64,000 bases of DNA from Ascidia mentula (lineage: Eukaryota; Chordata; Ascidiacea; Phlebobranchia; Ascidiidae): positions 9,615,001 to 9,679,000 of the forward strand of contig OX387199.1 of assembly GCA_947561715.1 (NCBI GenBank). The letters are read 5' to 3'. The position numbers and the translations under genes are program-made. Numbering within the stretch: position 1 is the stretch's first letter; each line of letters begins with the position of its first letter. This document shows positions 20,831-32,576 of this stretch, piece by piece. The notes under the pieces are model-generated. The model searched no databases. It had not been told where the DNA came from and saw only the letters and a program-made list of their open reading frames with translations.

Positions 20831-23800
20831 TTACGTTACAGTTTCCTCTTTACCATATAAATTTTCTATTTTTTCTAATTCGAAGTTTAATTTCGCTATA
20901 ATTTTGTAAAATAGTTCATTTACTAGGGGTTGTATGTTTTCCGTGTATATGTTTTTGTAGTCAAGGTGTAGTTTTTCCTTTATTATTGTTTTTTTAAATA
21001 TAGCTAGCGTTTTGCGTTCTACTAATGATGTGTGGATTTCGAAAATATTGTACATAATTTCCTCGTTAGTGGCTTTTAGGTTTTTGGAGTGTTTTATTTG
21101 GACATGTATTTTTAGTTTATCTATAATTTGTTTTGTTATTGTGCATTCGGTGAGTAAATGTTTTATATCGTCATTGTTTTCTTTGCAGAATTTGCAATAA
21201 TTAAGTCGCGCTCTTCCGTTTTTGAGTTGGTACATTTGATTTTTCTGCTTGAAAAGGCCCCATTTGAAGCCGTTTTGGGCTGTCATGTAGGCAGCCTCTC
21301 GCTCAAGGTTTGTGAAAAATCTTTTTTGATGTTTGCTTTTATAAAGCAAATTTATCCAGTTGAAGCATGGATTTTCGACGGGATTTGATATAATTCTTTT
21401 TGTTTTTATTAATTCAAAATAAAAGTGGCGCAGTCTAGCCTTTTTCCAGTTAATCTCATTGTTTTGTTCTTTGAGTTCTTTAAATGTATTGATTGTATTT
21501 TGCCATTCAATATTTGGTTTCCATGCGTTGGGTCTGCTATTATCGTAGAGTGTTGGATTAATGATTTTAATTTGTGTTCCTAAGTTATACTGTGCCCATA
21601 ATTTCCATAGTTCGTCGTATGTTTCGCTATTGATAAGATCTCGCAGTTTTTCCATTTGTGTTGCTTTTAATTTTGTTTCAATGTCCGGCATTTTGATTCC
21701 ACCTTGGTCGTAATTTGCAATCATTTTTATTCGTTTGATTGGTTCTATTGTTTTAGGGTGCCATACGAATTTGTATAGAAGCGCATTTATGTTTTTTATG
21801 TTTTGCTTTGTCGGAAATATTGTGCGTGCAATAAACAGTATTTTTGGTATGATAAGTGTATTTATTATTGTGATTTTTCCAAAAATTGTTAGGTGTCTAT
21901 TTTCGTAACTGCATATGATTTTTCTAATGTAGTTTTGAACTTCGTTCCAGTTTGTTATGTTTTCTTTTCCGTTTTCTTTGTATTTGATTCCCAGTATTTT
22001 TACTTCAGGTTTAATGTAAAGAGGAAATTGTTGGTTAATTTTTTGTTTTATATAATTCGACGTACATAAAATTTCAGTTTTTGCTTCATTAATTTTTTGC
22101 CCAGATACACGTTCAAAAACACATAAAGTTTTGAATATTTCCAAGATTTCATCACAATTTGACACGAAAAAAGATGTGTCGTCGGCATATTCTTGGATTT
22201 TTAGTTGTATATTACGATACTTAAAACCAGATATTTTTTCACATTTATTGATATTTTGTGTTAATGTTTCACTTATCATACAATAAAGCAACATACTCAA
22301 TCCACATCCTTGGCGTACGCCTCGTTTTATTTTGATTTTGTCCGTCAACAGTCCGTTTATCATTATTTGACTTGTAATGTTGTTGTATAATATTTTTATC
22401 CATTCTATTGTGTGTGTCTGTATTCTCATTTTTTTTAGTGTTTTAAATAGAAATTTGTGATCAACTGTATCGAAAGCTTTTTCTATGTCTGTGAGGACTA
22501 TTGCTAAATCTGTGTTATATTTTTGTGCTATTTCGATCGCTGTGTTTATGTTGTAGTGTATATGTTGTAATTGTCTTTGATCTAGTCCGCATTTTTGTTC
22601 TAATGATATTTTATGGTTTAGTTCATTTTGGAGTCTTTTAGCTATTGTTTTGCTGAGTATTTTATAGTCTGTATTTAGTAGTGAAATCGGTCTGAAATTT
22701 GTGATCAACGTTTTGTCTTTTCTTTTTGGTATTAATTTTACCACTGCGTTTTTCATATCCTCTGGTAAATGTTTCCTAATTGTAATGTTCGCTGCGAGTT
22801 TGTGGTAATCTTCTTTTATGTCAGCCCAAAAGAATTGGTAGAACTCCGTTGGGAGTCCGTCTAATCCTGGGGATGAATTTTTTTGCATCGTTTTTAACGA
22901 TGCGAGTAATTCTTTTTGGCTAAGAATGATATTGTCGTTTAATGTTTCGTGTGGCACTGGTACTACGCGTTCTAAAAATTCATCTTGTTTCTCACTGTTT
23001 ATTTCCCTCTCTGTGCCCGAGAGGGTAGCGTAAAAGTGCGTAATTTCTTGTATTATTTTTTCTTTCTCTGTTGTTATTTCATTTTGTATTTTTAGTGCTC
23101 GTATCGCAGTATTTTCTTGTTTTTTCGTTTCGATTTTAAAGAAGGATTTATCCGGCTTTTCTTCACTTGTTATTTCTTTTATTCTTGCTCTTATTTTTGC
23201 TCCTTTGTTTTTTTCGTTATCTAGTTGTTTGTTTTGTTTTCGAATTTTAAAGTATTCTACGTTTAAGTCTAAGTTTTCACTGTGTAGTTTTGTCATTAAT
23301 GATTCCAATTTTCTTTGATTCTCTGTGTATATGTTATTTTTTTGTTTGTTTTTTTCTATCGCGAAAATGATTGTTTCTTTTTTTATTTTCTTTTTCAAAT
23401 ATTTCCAATATTCTAGAGTGTCTTCATATTGGTGTTTGTTTTGGCGGAAATCGCTGATGGTGAGTTTTATTTGTGTCACGTATTGTTTGTCTTCGAGTAG
23501 GCTTGTATTAAATTTCCAATAATTTTTTCCCCATTTTGCGTTGTTTCCTGTTTTTAAGGTGAGTGTCGGTGCTAAATTGTGATCTGTAAATGTTGTTGTT
23601 TTGTGTGTAAAAGTTTTAATTTTGTTTATCATTGGAAGGTTACAGTAAATTCTGTCAATTCGGGATGCGGATTTTTTTTGATTTGTATGTAAATACTTTT
23701 TTGTTTGGATATAATTGTCTAAAGGCGTCTTGTAGATTGTATATTAATTTGGTTTCTGACCACTGTTTCACGTCTTGTCTTTCCTTTGATGATTGTACTA

Positions 23801-24305
23801 AAGTGTCTATTTTGTTACATGTAAAATTAAAATCGCCGCCAATTATGATGTTTTGCTTTATTTCGTTTTGGTTGAGGTCTGTGTGTAGATTTTGTATTTG
23901 TCTTAATCTTGTTATTGCGGCGTCATGTGTATTTCCAGATTTGAAGTAAATGTTGTATATTGTAAATGTTTCTGTTTTATTCTCGTTTCGTGTCTCTAAT
24001 GTTATTTTTTGAATGTGGTTAATTTCAATGATTTTATGGGTTATGTTTTCATATAAGTTTTTCTGTCTTAATATTATTGCTGTTCCGCTGTGTAGTCTGT
24101 TTTGTTCCGGTTGTGTTGCATTTGCGTATATTTTGTATTTGTTTTTTGATGCCCATTTTTTAATTTTGTCGTAGTCAATTTTGTGTGTTTCTTGAACAAG
24201 CGTAATATGTATCTTTTCTTTTTCGATCAATTGGTCAATGTTTTGTGTATTTCTGTTTAGCCCGTTGACGTTTACTGTTAGAATTTTGAGGTTTTCTGTC
24301 GCCAT
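20831..24305 (-). pseudogene. ORF2 of element A: AP-endonuclease and reverse transcriptase, frameshifted
   Basis: Starts MATENLKILTVNVNG (ATG at 24305). The APE domain covers about the first 220 codons (QETHK, GGDFNFT). One extra A in a run at about 23673 breaks the frame (part 1 ends at 23655), and the downstream 933-codon frame resumes at 23632. That frame carries the APE end (FTDHN), RT (SSPGLDGLPTEFY, RPISLLNTDYKILSK, DIEKAFDTVDH, RGVRQGCGLS, EYADDTSFF) and a C-terminal CCHC (CKFCKENNDDIKHLLTEC). APE nicks the target and RT copies the RNA there. Identical damage in element B shows the two were duplicated after the mutation. Confidence 0.85.
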
Positions 24306-24406
24306 TGGATGTGTGTTGAAAAAAAAGGACGTTAACAGACGTTAATATTTTGATTTTTTAGGGAAAGGAAGTGGAAATGGATAGGATAGGGTGAAAGCCC
24401 GCAACG

Positions 24407-25702
24407 CTACCTTCTTCTTTCTTTCTTTCTTCTATTTTTCTTTGTTCCAGAATTGGAGCTGGAATTCGATGCTGTGGAAGGTTGATCTTCCTTTTTTCTT
24501 TTCTTGTCTTGGTCAGTTGTGCCAATGTTAAATTTGCTTCCCATTATTATTGCTTTTTTTTCTGCAGCTTTTTGTGTGGTTAGAGGTGAACGTATTGGAG
24601 TCATCGGGTTTGCGTTATTTGCTTTGTTTCTGCAGGGAGAGAGAAAATCTTTGGGCAGAGGGTTTTGGATAGTTTTCGGGGTTCCGTATGAAGAGTTATC
24701 AGATTCTGTATTGGTCATGATTTTTAGATCCCCGGATTCGGTAGATTTCATTGGCTCGACGGATTTTTCTTCTTCTATTATACCAACTTCTGAGGGTTGG
24801 TTCTGTTTTTCGGTTTCACTTTCTTTTTCTTGTTCGTTTTCTGTGGGTAATATTTGTGCTTTATTTAGTTTCTCCATTTTTTCTTCATGAATTCTTATTC
24901 TATTCAGGATTGGGGACAGGTCCTGTGTCTCTGTTACTATTCCTTGTCCTATGGGGGTGGATCTCTTGGGTAGTGGTGGGAATTTAAAGTCAAAGGAGAG
25001 CTTGGCTTGGCTTTGGGTTTTGCTAATTTTGGATACTTGTGGGCACCATCTGCCTCTGTGGCCTCTTTCTCCGCATATCGGGCAAAGATCCTTTTTTGGG
25101 CATTGTGACGCCCAATGGCCTCGTTTGTTACAGAGAGTACAGGCTGGGCCGAAACCCTCTCCAGGTTTAGCTATTTGGATGTTGTGGCCGAAGATTTTGG
25201 TTATGTATTTGATGTTTTCCTCCCTAAAGTCTTCTACAAATAGGTGCACATAACCGTTGTGTAGGTTTTTGTACTTTTTGTACGTAAGGAACCTGTGTTC
25301 GGCATACTTTCCCCATTTCAGGTCATTGACGGCTTTTTCAAAATGCTCTTGGGTCATTTCCAGGGGGACAGGGTATAAGGTTAGTTGGGTCCTGGGTTTC
25401 GGTGGCTTTTTCGCTTGTAATATTAAGCTAAAATGTTCGGTCATCTCGAAATCTGTGGGTTCTTTTAGTTCTTCTAATAGTTTTTCTCTTGTTTCCATTG
25501 CCAATTCGATGTTAGAGTATGTCACTTTGTATATCGATTGCGCTTTGTTAATGGATTGTACTCCACAGAGGAGATCGTTATATTTTTTTAGTATAGTCTG
25601 AAATAGTTCTACAAAGTCGTCCAGGGGATAATGATCTTGATTCAGGATTTGAATATATACTGACCGGTCTTCTTCTAAGAAGGTTTCTTTAGACACTGTC
25701 AT
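24407..25702 (-). CDS. ORF1 protein of element A (nucleic-acid-binding, two CCHC knuckles)
   Basis: 431 codons, intact. The N-terminal half (to about residue 190) has no named motif visible but is conserved between elements (RTQLTLYPVPLEM, EHRFLTYKKYKNLHNGYVHL). Two zinc knuckles follow: CTLCNKRGHWASQC and CPICGERGHRGRWC. The C-terminal third is acidic and Ser/Thr-rich with a Lys/Arg-rich end. By family it coats element RNA in a ribonucleoprotein. It lies 100 bp upstream of ORF2 in the same transcript. Confidence 0.85.
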   Translation of the reverse strand: MTVSKETFLEEDRSVYIQILNQDHYPLDDFVELFQTILKKYNDLLCGVQSINKAQSIYKVTYSNIELAMETREKLLEELKEPTDFEMTEHFSLILQAKKPPKPRTQLTLYPVPLEMTQEHFEKAVNDLKWGKYAEHRFLTYKKYKNLHNGYVHLFVEDFREENIKYITKIFGHNIQIAKPGEGFGPACTLCNKRGHWASQCPKKDLCPICGERGHRGRWCPQVSKISKTQSQAKLSFDFKFPPLPKRSTPIGQGIVTETQDLSPILNRIRIHEEKMEKLNKAQILPTENEQEKESETEKQNQPSEVGIIEEEKSVEPMKSTESGDLKIMTNTESDNSSYGTPKTIQNPLPKDFLSPCRNKANNANPMTPIRSPLTTQKAAEKKAIIMGSKFNIGTTDQDKKRKKEDQPSTASNSSSNSGTKKNRRKKERRR

Positions 25703-26203
25703 TGAGTTTTCGTGAAGAGTAGCGGGGGCAAAGTTTAGTGTTTGTGGTTATTTTTCGGTATGTTACAAAAGAACGAGGAAAGGCGTTATAAGTTGACAGT
25801 AATTTGGTCTCCGCGACAAACAAACACGCAGGAAGTTAATTATGTAATTACGTCAGGAAGGAGGAGGGGGAGCCTCTGGGCACGACTCTGAAAGGAGTGT
25901 TCCCGGAGGGTCGCCTTCCTACTTTCTCTCAACAATGAGAAACAGTCTCCTTCGTTTCTACCTCAGAGAGCAATGAAACGTTGGGAGGATGTTTCTTGTG
26001 AGCTCTCTTTAGAGCACAAGGTTGGGTCCAGGAAACAAGTTCCTGGCTAGCAAGCTGACTGGCACAGGTAAACTGACACAAAATACGTCTAGACTGTTAT
26101 AATATGGCTTTATCGCGAGTTAAATCAGGCAACAAAAATGAGCATGCACAAAAAACAACAGAGCACACGTGGTTTTGATACTTCCTGCAATAACCGTGAA
26201 ATT
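25703..26203 (-). other. 5' untranslated region of element A
   Basis: Non-coding. Contains short inverted repeats such as GAGCTCTCTTTAGAGC and AGGAAACAAGTTCCTGGCTA. An internal promoter is possible but unproven; read-through from U1 is the alternative. Confidence 0.5.
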
Positions 26204-26234
26204 GAACCGGTGAAGGCCCCCGTCAGGTAAGTAT
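26204..26234 (-). ncRNA. U1 snRNA 5' fragment, unit A
   Basis: The minus strand begins ATACTTACCTGACGGGGGCC, the U1 5' end with its 5'-splice-site-pairing ACTTACCTG. It is interrupted after about 31 nt by element A. Confidence 0.9.
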
Positions 26235-26501
26235 GCTTTGCACAGCTTCTTGAGAGGTAGCATTTTTGTCGTCCGTCTTTGTGTTTGCCGCATTGTGCAT
26301 TTCACGGCTTATTTTATCTGGTCTCCGACAAGCACAACAACCAAATGTGCCGTTAAATTGATTGCTCTCCCGTCCTCCCTCTCTACCTCTCTTTCCTTGG
26401 CGTGTGCATACAGACGACACACACACACTCATGGGATGCACCGCTGTTTCGTGCAATTGTTTTGCGAATGATTAACAGATGGTTATTCCCACATGTGGGA
26501 A
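26235..26501 (-). promoter_or_regulatory. U2-U1 spacer with U1 promoter (unit A)
   Basis: U1 nt 1 is at 26234. The PSE-like block GTCCGTCTTTGTGTTTGCCG (plus sense) occupies 26271-26291, i.e. -37 to -57. The distal part contains a CA repeat and the U2 3' flank. Confidence 0.7.
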
Positions 26502-26654
26502 TGTGGGCCGTGCCTGGAGGTAGTGCAATACCAGGACAACCCGTGGGCAGGTCGAAGCAAGCTCCGGCACCGTACCCCCTGTCCAAAAATCAGGTTAATA
26601 CAAAGACATGCAAGCGAATCGCTTGCGTTCCAGGTATTAAACTGAGAAGAACAG
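26502..26654 (-). ncRNA. U2 snRNA 3' fragment, unit B
   Basis: The minus strand runs from CTGTTCTTCTCAGTTTAATA through the Sm site (CTGATTTTTGGACAGGG), GGAGCTTGCTTCGACC and GGTATTGCACTACCTCCAGG to CACGGCCCACA. This matches U2 from about nt 39 to its end. The 5' 28 nt are at 27092-27119, beyond the 437-bp insert. Confidence 0.92.
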
Positions 26655-27091
26655 AGTGGTGTACTAGTACCAACCCGGGTGTTAGTCGGGTGGACCATTC
26701 GCCATGCCGAAAGGGCTGGTTTGCAACCGTGGCCTCCGGTCGCCATCGCAAGCGACAGCAACCGGGCGAGGGGGTGTTGGATAGGCGAGTTCGCCCGTCC
26801 GGGTGACAGACAAGTAATCTGTCGGGTTCGTTTAAAACCGCGCCGAACCTGGGTCAAAAGACTGAGGTCGTGCGAGGGCACTATGGCCCCTCTGGGTATA
26901 AAATGGAAGGAACCCAGGTCTAAAACCCTCCCCGAGAAAGAAGGTCGGGGAGCCGACTACCCAAAGGGAGCAGACGGGGAACCAACGGGGGGGGGTTATT
27001 TCTGGTAACTACAGGGATGAGTCGGATGATCGCTCACCGACCAGAAGCAGAGCCCTGAAGGAACCACGGTATGCCCGGGTAGCCAACCCCT
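26655..27091 (-). repeat. 437-bp insert within U2 (complete form)
   Basis: Replaces the segment between U2 GCTAAGA and CTGTTCTTCTCAG, including the GTAGTA branch-site recognition motif. It is GC-rich with several strong hairpins (CTCCCCGA...TCGGGGAG, GACAGA...TCTGTC). No credible frame is present: the 109- and 132-codon frames overlap each other and cross U2. There is no poly(A). It may be a truncated or internally deleted copy of another U2-specific element. Confidence 0.6.
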
Positions 27092-27119
27092 TCTTAGCTC
27101 TAAAGAGCCGAGAAGCGAT
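27092..27119 (-). ncRNA. U2 snRNA 5' fragment, unit B
   Basis: Same 28 nt as in unit A. Nt 1 is at 27119. Confidence 0.85.
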
Positions 27120-27406
27120 GCCGCAACATCCACTGAGTCCGCAACGTCCGGAAGAGTCCGTCTCGCATTTGCTGCCAAATTTTATTCCTGTGAAAAATGA
27201 AAAAAAACAAAAAATTCCTGGTTTTTTTCCTACCGTTTTTGGCAGGCCATTCAAATTAGTTTGTTCACCACATGACGTCACAAACGGACCCATGACCCAC
27301 CTCCCAACCCCCGACACGACTCCTCCTGACCGTAACAGGCGAATCCCCCCCGTAGAAACTTCGTTTCTACCTTACGTTTTGCTCTACATCAGAGGATTAG
27401 TAAAAG
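27120..27406 (-). promoter_or_regulatory. U1-U2 spacer with U2 promoter (unit B)
   Basis: PSE-like GTCCGTCTCGCATTTGCTGC at 27156-27175 (-37 to -56). TGACGTCA at 27273-27280 (-154). The distal end is the U1 3' flank, where a snRNA 3' box would be expected. Confidence 0.7.
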
Positions 27407-27452
27407 ACGGGGATAGCGCGAACGCAGTCCCCACTAGCAGAAATTGTACGGC

Positions 27453-27487
<35 letters not shown>

Positions 27488-27537
27488 GCTAAACCTAAGT
27501 GCAATGGCTAAGCCTCGCCCTGGGCCCACCGCCGGCC
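27407..27537 (-). ncRNA. U1 snRNA 3' fragment, unit B
   Basis: Same as 20529-20659. Broken at the same GGCC, followed by element B's poly(A). Confidence 0.92.
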
Positions 27538-27707
27538 TTTTTTTTTTTTTTTTTTTTTTTTCAACGGCTCAGATTTGTGCATCTAAAATCAAAAGTAGAT
27601 GTCACCCTTTTCATCACTGCCGTCCTAGCAAGGCGCAAAACGACAGGGCGAAAGAGGGACATCGAGTAAAATCAGGAAAAAAACGGAATGCCCTGTGCCA
27701 TTATTGG

Positions 27708-30700
27708 TTACGTTACAGTTTCCTCTTTACCATATAAATTTTCTATTTTTTCTAATTCGAAGTTTAATTTCGCTATAATTTTGTAAAATAGTTCATTTAC
27801 TAGGGGTTGTATCTTTTCCGTGTATATGTTTTTGTAGTCAAGGTGTAGTTTTTCCTTTATTATTGTTTTTTTAAATATAGCTAGCGTTTTGCGTTCTACT
27901 AATGATGTGTGGATTTCGAAAATATTGTACATAATTTCCTCGTTAGTGGCTTTTAGGTTTTTGGAGTGTTTTATTTGGACATGTATTTTTAGTTTATCTA
28001 TAATTTGTTTTGTTATTGTGCATTCGGTGAGTAAATGTTTTATATCGTCATTGTTTTCTTTGCAGAATTTGCAATAATTAAGTCGCGCTCTTCCGTTTTT
28101 GAGTTGGTACATTTGATTTTTCTGCTTGAAAAGGCCCCATTTGAAGCCGTTTTGGGCTGTCATGTAGGCAGCCTCTCGCTCAAGGTTTGTGAAAAATCTT
28201 TTTTGATGTTTGCTTTTATAAAGCAAATTTATCCAGTTGAAGCATGGATTTTCGACGGGATTTGATATAATTCTTTTTGTTTTTATTAATTCAAAATAAA
28301 AGTGGCGCAGTCTAGCCTTTTTCCAGTTAATCTCATTGTTTTGTTCTTTGAGTTCTTTAAATGTATTGATTGTATTTTGCCATTCAATATTTGGTTTCCA
28401 TGCGTTGGGTCTGCTATTATCGTAGAGTGTTGGATTAATGATTTTAATTTGTGTTCCTAAGTTATACTGTGCCCATAATTTCCATAGTTCGTCGTATGTT
28501 TCGCTATTGATAAGATCTCGCAGTTTTTCCATTTGTGTTGCTTTTAATTTTGTTTCAATGTCCGGCATTTTGATTCCACCTTGGTCGTAATTTGCAATCA
28601 TTTTTATTCGTTTGATTGGTTCTATTGTTTTAGGGTGCCATACGAATTTGTATAGAAGCGCATTTATGTTTTTTATGTTTTGCTTTGTCGGAAATATTGT
28701 GCGTGCAATAAACAGTATTTTTGGTATGATAAGTGTATTTATTATTGTGATTTTTCCAAAAATTGTTAGGTGTCTATTTTCGTAACTGCATATGATTTTT
28801 CTAATGTAGTTTTGAACTTCGTTCCAGTTTGTTATGTTTTCTTTTCCGTTTTCTTTGTATTTGATTCCCAGTATTTTTACTTCAGGTTTAATGTAAAGAG
28901 GAAATTGTTGGTTAATTTTTTGTTTTATATAATTCGACGTACATAAAATTTCAGTTTTTGCTTCATTAATTTTTTGCCCAGATACACGTTCAAAAACACA
29001 TAAAGTTTTGAATATTTCCAAGATTTCATCACAATTTGACACGAAAAAAGATGTGTCGTCGGCATATTCTTGGATTTTTAGTTGTATATTACGATACTTA
29101 AAACCAGATATTTTTTCACATTTATTGATATTTTGTGTTAATGTTTCACTTATCATACAATAAAGCAACATACTCAATCCACATCCTTGGCGTACGCCTC
29201 GTTTTATTTTGATTTTGTCCGTCAACAGTCCGTTTATCATTATTTGACTTGTAATGTTGTTGTATAATATTTTTATCCATTCTATTGTGTGTGTCTGTAT
29301 TCTCATTTTTTTTAGTGTTTTAAATAGAAATTTGTGATCAACTGTATCGAAAGCTTTTTCTATGTCTGTGAGGACTATTGCTAAATCTGTGTTATATTTT
29401 TGTGCTATTTCGATCGCTGTGTTTATGTTGTAGTGTATATGTTGTAATTGTCTTTGATCTAGTCCGCATTTTTGTTCTAATGATATTTTATGGTTTAGTT
29501 CATTTTGGAGTCTTTTAGCTATTGTTTTGCTGAGTATTTTATAGTCTGTATTTAGTAGTGAAATCGGTCTGAAATTTGTGATCAACGTTTTGTCTTTTCT
29601 TTTTGGTATTAATTTTACCACTGCGTTTTTCATATCCTCTGGTAAATGTTTCCTAATTGTAATGTTCGCTGCGAGTTTGTGGTAATCTTCTTTTATGTCA
29701 GCCCAAAAGAATTGGTAGAACTCCGTTGGGAGTCCGTCTAATCCTGGGGATGAATTTTTTTGCATCGTTTTTAACGATGCGAGTAATTCTTTTTGGCTAA
29801 GAATGATATTGTCGTTTAATGTTTCGTGTGGCACTGGTACTACGCGTTCTAAAAATTCATCTTGTTTCTCACTGTTTATTTCCCTCTCTGTGCCCCAGAG
29901 GGTAGCGTAAAAGTGCGTAATTTCTTGTATTATTTTTTCTTTCTCTGTTGTTATTTCATTTTGTATTTTTAGTGCTCGTATCGCAGTATTTTCTTGTTTT
30001 TTCGTTTCGATTTTAAAGAAGGATTTATCCGGCTTTTCTTCACTTGTTATTTCTTTTATTCTTGCTCTTATTTTTGCTCCTTTGTTTTTTTCGTTATCTA
30101 GTTGTTTGTTTTGTTTTCGAATTTTAAAGTATTCTACGTTTAAGTCTAAGTTTTCACTGTGTAGTTTTGTCATTAATGATTCCAATTTTCTTTGATTCTC
30201 TGTGTATATGTTATTTTTTTGTTTGTTTTTTTCTATCGCGAAAATGATTGTTTCTTTTTTTATTTTCTTTTTCAAATATTTCCAATATTCTAGAGTGTCT
30301 TCATATTGGTGTTTGTTTTGGCGGAAATCGCTGATGGTGAGTTTTATTTGTGTCACGTATTGTTTGTCTTCGAGTAGGCTTGTATTAAATTTCCAATAAT
30401 TTTTTCCCCATTTTGCGTTGTTTCCTGTTTTTAAGGTGAGTGTCGGTGCTAAATTGTGATCTGTAAATGTTGTTGTTTTGTGTGTAAAAGTTTTAATTTT
30501 GTTTATCATTGGAAGGTTACAGTAAATTCTGTCAATTCGGGATGCGGATTTTTTTTGATTTGTATGTAAATACTTTTTTGTTTGGATATAATTGTCTAAA
30601 GGCGTCTTGTAGATTGTATATTAATTTGGTTTCTGACCACTGTTTCACGTCTTGTCTTTCCTTTGATGATTGTACTAAAGTGTCTATTTTGTTACATGTA

Positions 30701-31182
30701 AAATTAAAATCGCCGCCGATTATGATGTTTTGCTTTATTTCGTTTTGGTTGAGGTCTGTGTGTAGATTTTGTATTTGTCTTAATCTTGTTATTGCGGCGT
30801 CATGTGTATTTCCAGATTTGAAGTAAATGTTGTATATTGTAAATGTTTCTGTTTTATTCTCGTTTCGTGTCTCTAATGTTATTTTTTGAATGTGGTTAAT
30901 TTCAATGATTTTATGGGTTATGTTTTCATATAAGTTTTTCTGTCTTAATATTATTGCTGTTCCGCTGTGTAGTCTGTTTTGTTCCGGTTGTGTTGCATTT
31001 GCGTATATTTTGTATTTGTTTTTTGATGCCCATTTTTTAATTTTGTCGTAGTCAATTTTGTGTGTTTCTTGAACAAGCGTAATATGTATCTTTTCTTTTT
31101 CGATCAATTGGTCAATGTTTTGTGTATTTCTGTTTAGCCCGTTGACGTTTACTGTTAGAATTTTGAGGTTTTCTGTCGCCAT
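27708..31182 (-). pseudogene. ORF2 of element B: AP-endonuclease and reverse transcriptase, frameshifted
   Basis: Same structure and same extra A as in A (31182-30532 and 30509-27708). Only isolated residue differences are visible, for example Trp for Ser in GTERE context and Lys for Asn near the C-terminus. RT motifs RGVRQGCGLS and EYADDTSFF are kept. Confidence 0.85.
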
Positions 31183-31283
31183 TGGATGTGTGTTGAAAAA
31201 AAAGGACGTTAACAGACGTTAATATTTTGATTTTTTAGGGAAAGGAAGTGGAAATGGATAGGATAGGGTGAAAGCCCGCAACG

Positions 31284-32576
31284 CTACCTTCTTCTTTCTT
31301 TCTTTCTTCTATTTTTCTTTGTTCCAGAATTGGAGCTGGAATTCGATGCTGTGGAAGGTTGATCTTCCTTTTTTCTTTTCTTGTCTTGGTCAGTTGTGCC
31401 AATGTTAAATTTGCTTCCCATTATTATTGCTTTTTTTTCTGCAGCTTTTTGTGTGGTTAGAGGTGAACGTATTGGAGTCATCGGGTTTGCGTTATTTGCT
31501 TTGTTTCTGCAGGGAGAGAGAAAATCTTTGGGCAGAGGGTTTTGGATAGTTTTCGGGGTTCCGTATGAAGAGTTATCAGATTCTGTATTGGTCATGATTT
31601 TTAGATCCCCGGATTCGGTAGATTTCATTGGCTCGACGGATTTTTCTTCTTCTATTATACCAACTTCTGAGGGTTGGTTCTGTTTTTCGGTTTCACTTTC
31701 TTTTTCTTGTTCGTTTTCTGTGGGTAATATTTGTGCTTTATTTAGTTTCTCCATTTTTTCTTCATGAATTCTTATTCTATTCAGGATTGGGGACAGGTCC
31801 TGTGTCTCTGTTACTATTCCTTGTCCTATGGGGGTGGATCTCTTGGGTAGTGGTGGGAATTTAAAGTCAAAGGAGAGCTTGGCTTGGCTTTGGGTTTTGC
31901 TAATTTTGGATACTTGTGGGCACCATCTGCCTCTGTGGCCTCTTTCTCCGCATATCGGGCAAAGATCCTTTTTTGGGCATTGTGACGCCCAATGGCCTCG
32001 TTTGTTACAGAGAGTACAGGCTGGGCCGAAACCCTCTCCAGGTTTAGCTATTTGGATGTTGTGGCCGAAGATTTTGGTTATGTATTTGATGTTTTCCTCC
32101 CTAAAGTCTTCTACAAATAGGTGCACATAACCGTTGTGTAGGTTTTTGTACTTTTTGTACGTAAGGAACCTGTGTTCGGCATACTTTCCCCATTTCAGGT
32201 CATTGACGGCTTTTTCAAAATGCTCTTGGGTCATTTCCAGGGGGACAGGGTATAAGGTTAGTTGGGTCCTGGGTTTCGGTGGCTTTTTCGCTTGTAATAT
32301 TAAGCTAAAATGTTCGGTCATCTCGAAATCTGTGGGTTCTTTTAGTTCTTCTAATAGTTTTTCTCTTGTTTCCATTGCCAATTCGATGTTAGAGTATGTC
32401 ACTTTGTATATCGATTGCGCTTTGTTAATGGATTGTACTCCACAGAGGAGATCGTTATATTTTTTTAGTATAGTCTGAAATAGTTCTACAAAGTCGTCCA
32501 GGGGATAATGATCTTGATTCAGGATTTGAATATATACTGACCGGTCTTCTTCTAAGGTTTCTTTAGACACTGTCAT
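31284..32576 (-). CDS. ORF1 protein of element B (two CCHC knuckles)
   Basis: 430 codons, identical to A's ORF1 except for loss of one codon near the N-terminus (KETLEED against KETFLEED). Intact. Confidence 0.85.
   Translation of the reverse strand: MTVSKETLEEDRSVYIQILNQDHYPLDDFVELFQTILKKYNDLLCGVQSINKAQSIYKVTYSNIELAMETREKLLEELKEPTDFEMTEHFSLILQAKKPPKPRTQLTLYPVPLEMTQEHFEKAVNDLKWGKYAEHRFLTYKKYKNLHNGYVHLFVEDFREENIKYITKIFGHNIQIAKPGEGFGPACTLCNKRGHWASQCPKKDLCPICGERGHRGRWCPQVSKISKTQSQAKLSFDFKFPPLPKRSTPIGQGIVTETQDLSPILNRIRIHEEKMEKLNKAQILPTENEQEKESETEKQNQPSEVGIIEEEKSVEPMKSTESGDLKIMTNTESDNSSYGTPKTIQNPLPKDFLSPCRNKANNANPMTPIRSPLTTQKAAEKKAIIMGSKFNIGTTDQDKKRKKEDQPSTASNSSSNSGTKKNRRKKERRR

Larger units (their letters stand above)
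20660..26203 (-). mobile_element. Tx1/L1-like APE retrotransposon A, inserted in U1
   Basis: 5.5 kb. It has a 25-nt poly(A) (poly(T) at 20660-20684), a short 3' untranslated region, ORF2 (20831-24305), ORF1 (24407-25702) and a 0.5-kb 5' untranslated region. It is flanked by U1 nt 1-31 on its 5' side and the rest of U1 on its 3' side, so it lies in sense orientation within U1. Two ORFs, CCHC knuckles in ORF1 and APE-RT in ORF2 fit the target-specific Tx1 group of the L1 clade. Confidence 0.85.

Noticed and set aside
24407..25702. Retroviral gag/nucleocapsid interpretation of the double CCHC protein
   Set aside because: No protease, integrase or long terminal repeats. The downstream ORF has an APE endonuclease and poly(A) follows, so it is a non-LTR ORF1.
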